NCBI GenBank assembly: GCA_945870545.1
Contig: CAMBTF010000068.1
Span: 1 to 7,936 of the forward strand
Source: Akkermansia muciniphila
GTDB lineage: Bacteria; Verrucomicrobiota; Verrucomicrobiia; Verrucomicrobiales; Akkermansiaceae
DNA: 7,936 bases
Reading direction: 5' to 3'
The position numbers were made by a program, and so were the translations under genes. The notes under the pieces are model-generated. The model saw nothing but the letters and a program-made list of their open reading frames with translations, did not search any database and had not been told where the DNA came from. Of this stretch, positions 6,143-7,936 are shown piece after piece; the stretch's first letter is position 1; every line of letters starts with the position of its first letter.

Positions 6143-6621
6143 TCCACCTTCTCGATGCAAATGTCCTGATTGCGCTGGGCGACGTGACCCATGTGCATGC
6201 GAAGTCGGCATTGGATTTTTTCGAGACCCGTGCCGTCCGCGAAGGATGGGCGACGTGCCCGCTGAGCGAAAATGCGTTTCTCCGCATCATGGGAAATCCA
6301 AAATACCCGGGTGGCTCGGGCTCCACCGCGCAGGCGCGGCGGGCTTTGTCCAGCATCCTGGCGGCACCGGGACATCGCTTCTGGCCTGATGACCTGAGTC
6401 TCATGGAGGCTGCACGAATCCCGGTTCTACCCGCCTCTCAGCAACTGACCGATTGCTATCTGCTTGCACTGGCCGCCTCAAAAGGCGGCTGTCTGGTAAC
6501 CTTTGACCGCAGCATCGACCCAAGCTGCGTGAAAGGCGGCGGGCATGCACTGCTGGTTTTGGGTAAACCGAATGAAACCGAGCCCCAATCCCGGCTTCCC
6601 TCTTCCGCAGGGCTTGCCTAA
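6139..6621 (+). CDS. vapC: VapC-family PIN-domain ribonuclease toxin
   Basis: A 160-aa PIN-domain protein. The four acidic residues expected to bind metal are present: D6 in LLDANVLIAL, E44 in CPLSENAFLRI, D105 in QLTDCYLLALA and D123 in LVTFDRS. The layout (LLDANVLIAL start, CPLSE in the middle, TDCYLLALAASKGGCLVTFD) resembles the VapC subfamily abundant in mycobacteria. VapC toxins are Mg/Mn-dependent RNases that cut tRNAs or rRNA when freed from VapB. ATG 6139 overlaps the vapB stop; GGGCGGGG just upstream is a weak SD, and coupling probably drives translation. The conserved fold ends near LLVLG (138-142), leaving about 18 polar C-terminal residues (ETEPQSRLPSSAGLA) that I cannot assign. 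No defect is seen, so the module appears functional. cysS starts 9 bp after its stop and may be partly cotranscribed. Confidence 0.9.
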   Translation: MIHLLDANVLIALGDVTHVHAKSALDFFETRAVREGWATCPLSENAFLRIMGNPKYPGGSGSTAQARRALSSILAAPGHRFWPDDLSLMEAARIPVLPASQQLTDCYLLALAASKGGCLVTFDRSIDPSCVKGGGHALLVLGKPNETEPQSRLPSSAGLA

Positions 6622-6630
6622 AACCCCGCT

Positions 6631-7936
6631 ATGCGTCTTTTCAACACCCTCACCCGCACCGAAACGGAGATCCGCCCGCTGGACGGGAAGACCTACCGTT
6701 TCTATTGCTGCGGGCCGACGGTCTATGGCCCGGCGCACATCGGGAATTTCCGCACTTTCGTCCTGCAGGATGTGTTCCGCCGCGCGCTCGAGACCGGTGG
6801 CACGCCCACGCTGCATGTCCGCAACCTTACCGACGTGGACGACAAGACGATCCGCGATTCTCAGAAGGCCGGGATGACCCTGGAGGCTTTCACGAAAATC
6901 TGGACGGAGAAATTCCACGCCGATTGCAAGGCGCTCGCCTGCCTTCCACCACACATCGAGCCATCCGCGATCGCCCACATCCCGCAGCAAATCGCGATGA
7001 TCGCAGAGCTCATCGAAAAAGGCCACGCCTACGCATCCGACGACGGCTCGGTCTATTTCCGCATCTCCTCGTTCCCGAATTACGGCCGGCTCTCCCGCCT
7101 CGACGAGCGCGAGCTCGACCTCGGGAAAACGCAGTCCACCCGTGCCGATGCGGACGAGTACGAGAAAGATAGTATTTCCGACTTCGTCCTGTGGAAGGCG
7201 CGGCGCGAGGAGGATGGCGAGAATTTCTGGGAATCCCCGTGGGGTGAAGGCCGGCCCGGCTGGCACCTCGAGTGCTCGGCGATGATCCGCGAATACCTCG
7301 GCGATTCCTTCGACATGCACTCCGGCGGTGTGGATCTCATTTTCCCCCACCACGAAAACGAGATCGCACAGAGCGAATGCGCGTGCGGCGGGAACTTCGC
7401 GGCGCATTGGTTCCACATCACTCATCTGCTGGTGGACGGCGGGAAAATGTCGAAATCGCTCGGCAATATGTACACCCTCGCGGATCTGGAGGCGAAAGGT
7501 TTCACAGCGATGGAAGTCCGCTACGTCCTCATCGGCGCGCATTACCGCAAGCAGCTCAACTTCACCCTGGATTCCCTCTCCGGCGCGCGCGAGGCACTGG
7601 CGAAGCTCGCGAAATCCGCCGCGAAGCTCGCCGAGAACATGGGCGCCGAAACGGCGCTGACCTCCGCCGACTTCGGCCCGTTCCAAGGCGCGTGGGAATC
7701 GCTCAACGACGACCTCAACACCCCCGGCGCGCTCGGCGGGATTTTCACCGGCCTGCGCGAAGCTTCCAAACTCACCGGCAAGGATGCCGCCGCTGCCCTC
7801 GCCGGACTGAACCGCATTCTCCGCGCGCTGGGCATCACGCTCCCGGAAATTTCCTCCACCACGTCAGACATCCCCGCCGAAATCCGCGAACTCGCCGAGA
7901 CCCGCTGGGCCGCGAGATCCGCCAAGGACTGGGCCA
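6631..7936 (+). CDS. cysS: Cysteinyl-tRNA synthetase (3' end outside window)
   Basis: Class I aminoacyl-tRNA synthetase that charges tRNA-Cys with cysteine. The frame is open from ATG 6631 to the window edge (435 codons seen), so it has no stop here; E. coli CysS is 461 aa, so only a short C-terminal piece is likely missing. Seen: FYCCGPTVYGPAHIGNFRTF with the HIGH-type motif HIGN (36-39); NLTDVDDKTI (65-74); GWHLECSAM (210-218); SGGVDLIFPHHENEIAQSE (231-249); and KMSKS (272-276). The expected zinc ligands Cys27, Cys215, His240 and Glu244 are all in place. The C-terminal part contains the DALR-like helical region (NDDLNTPGAL 359-368). No SD precedes ATG 6631; an AT-rich TAAAAC (6619-6624) is the best -10-like element. 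Nine bases separate it from the vapC stop. Confidence 0.97.
   Translation, partial: MRLFNTLTRTETEIRPLDGKTYRFYCCGPTVYGPAHIGNFRTFVLQDVFRRALETGGTPTLHVRNLTDVDDKTIRDSQKAGMTLEAFTKIWTEKFHADCKALACLPPHIEPSAIAHIPQQIAMIAELIEKGHAYASDDGSVYFRISSFPNYGRLSRLDERELDLGKTQSTRADADEYEKDSISDFVLWKARREEDGENFWESPWGEGRPGWHLECSAMIREYLGDSFDMHSGGVDLIFPHHENEIAQSECACGGNFAAHWFHITHLLVDGGKMSKSLGNMYTLADLEAKGFTAMEVRYVLIGAHYRKQLNFTLDSLSGAREALAKLAKSAAKLAENMGAETALTSADFGPFQGAWESLNDDLNTPGALGGIFTGLREASKLTGKDAAAALAGLNRILRALGITLPEISSTTSDIPAEIRELAETRWAARSAKDWA

Noticed and set aside
6478..7686. Long open frame on the minus strand (402 codons) opposite vapC and cysS
   Set aside because: cysS on the plus strand has every family motif; the antisense product has no recognisable family and is a codon-bias shadow.

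Overview
The window is GC-rich (roughly 60%) chromosomal DNA from a bacterium. Tightly packed housekeeping genes are broken up by two small toxin-antitoxin modules. The combination of a PBP2-type transpeptidase with a signal-peptide-like N-terminus and acidic tail, a long SerA with an ACT domain, a DUF433/DUF5615 pair and mostly SD-poor starts recalls Verrucomicrobiota (Luteolibacter-like). This is an impression from protein style, not a search result, and should be treated as tentative.

Layout, left to right. Positions 1-338 (+) hold the C-terminal end of an endonuclease/exonuclease/phosphatase-family protein. Its stop codon directly abuts the stop of a convergent gene for a class B penicillin-binding protein (PBP2-like, 339-2459, -). 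That gene lies immediately downstream of, and overlaps, a tRNA-dihydrouridine synthase gene (2456-3433, -), so the two probably form one operon. A short gap with a perfect hairpin (3466-3481) follows. Next is a minus-strand DUF433 antitoxin / DUF5615 PIN-like toxin pair (3518-4044), in which the toxin reading frame carries an in-frame amber codon ten codons after its coupled ATG. A divergent intergenic region (4045-4182) leads to serA (4183-5778, +), encoding a full-length 531-residue D-3-phosphoglycerate dehydrogenase. Downstream on the same strand come a VapB-like/VapC pair (5852-6621) and cysS (6631 to the window edge, truncated).

Functionally the window combines cell-wall synthesis (PBP2), tRNA modification (Dus), serine biosynthesis (SerA) and tRNA charging (CysS), with two unrelated PIN-type toxin modules on either side of serA. 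Both modules use a 4-nt ATGA antitoxin-stop/toxin-start overlap. The VapBC pair looks intact. The DUF433/DUF5615 pair looks recently broken in the toxin while its antitoxin is preserved.

The most noteworthy observations are the amber-interrupted toxin, the two TA modules bracketing serA, the duplicated motif in the acidic C-terminal tail of the PBP, and an inverted repeat over the probable vapBC promoter. I found no CRISPR array, tRNA/rRNA gene, transposase or obvious large undescribed system.
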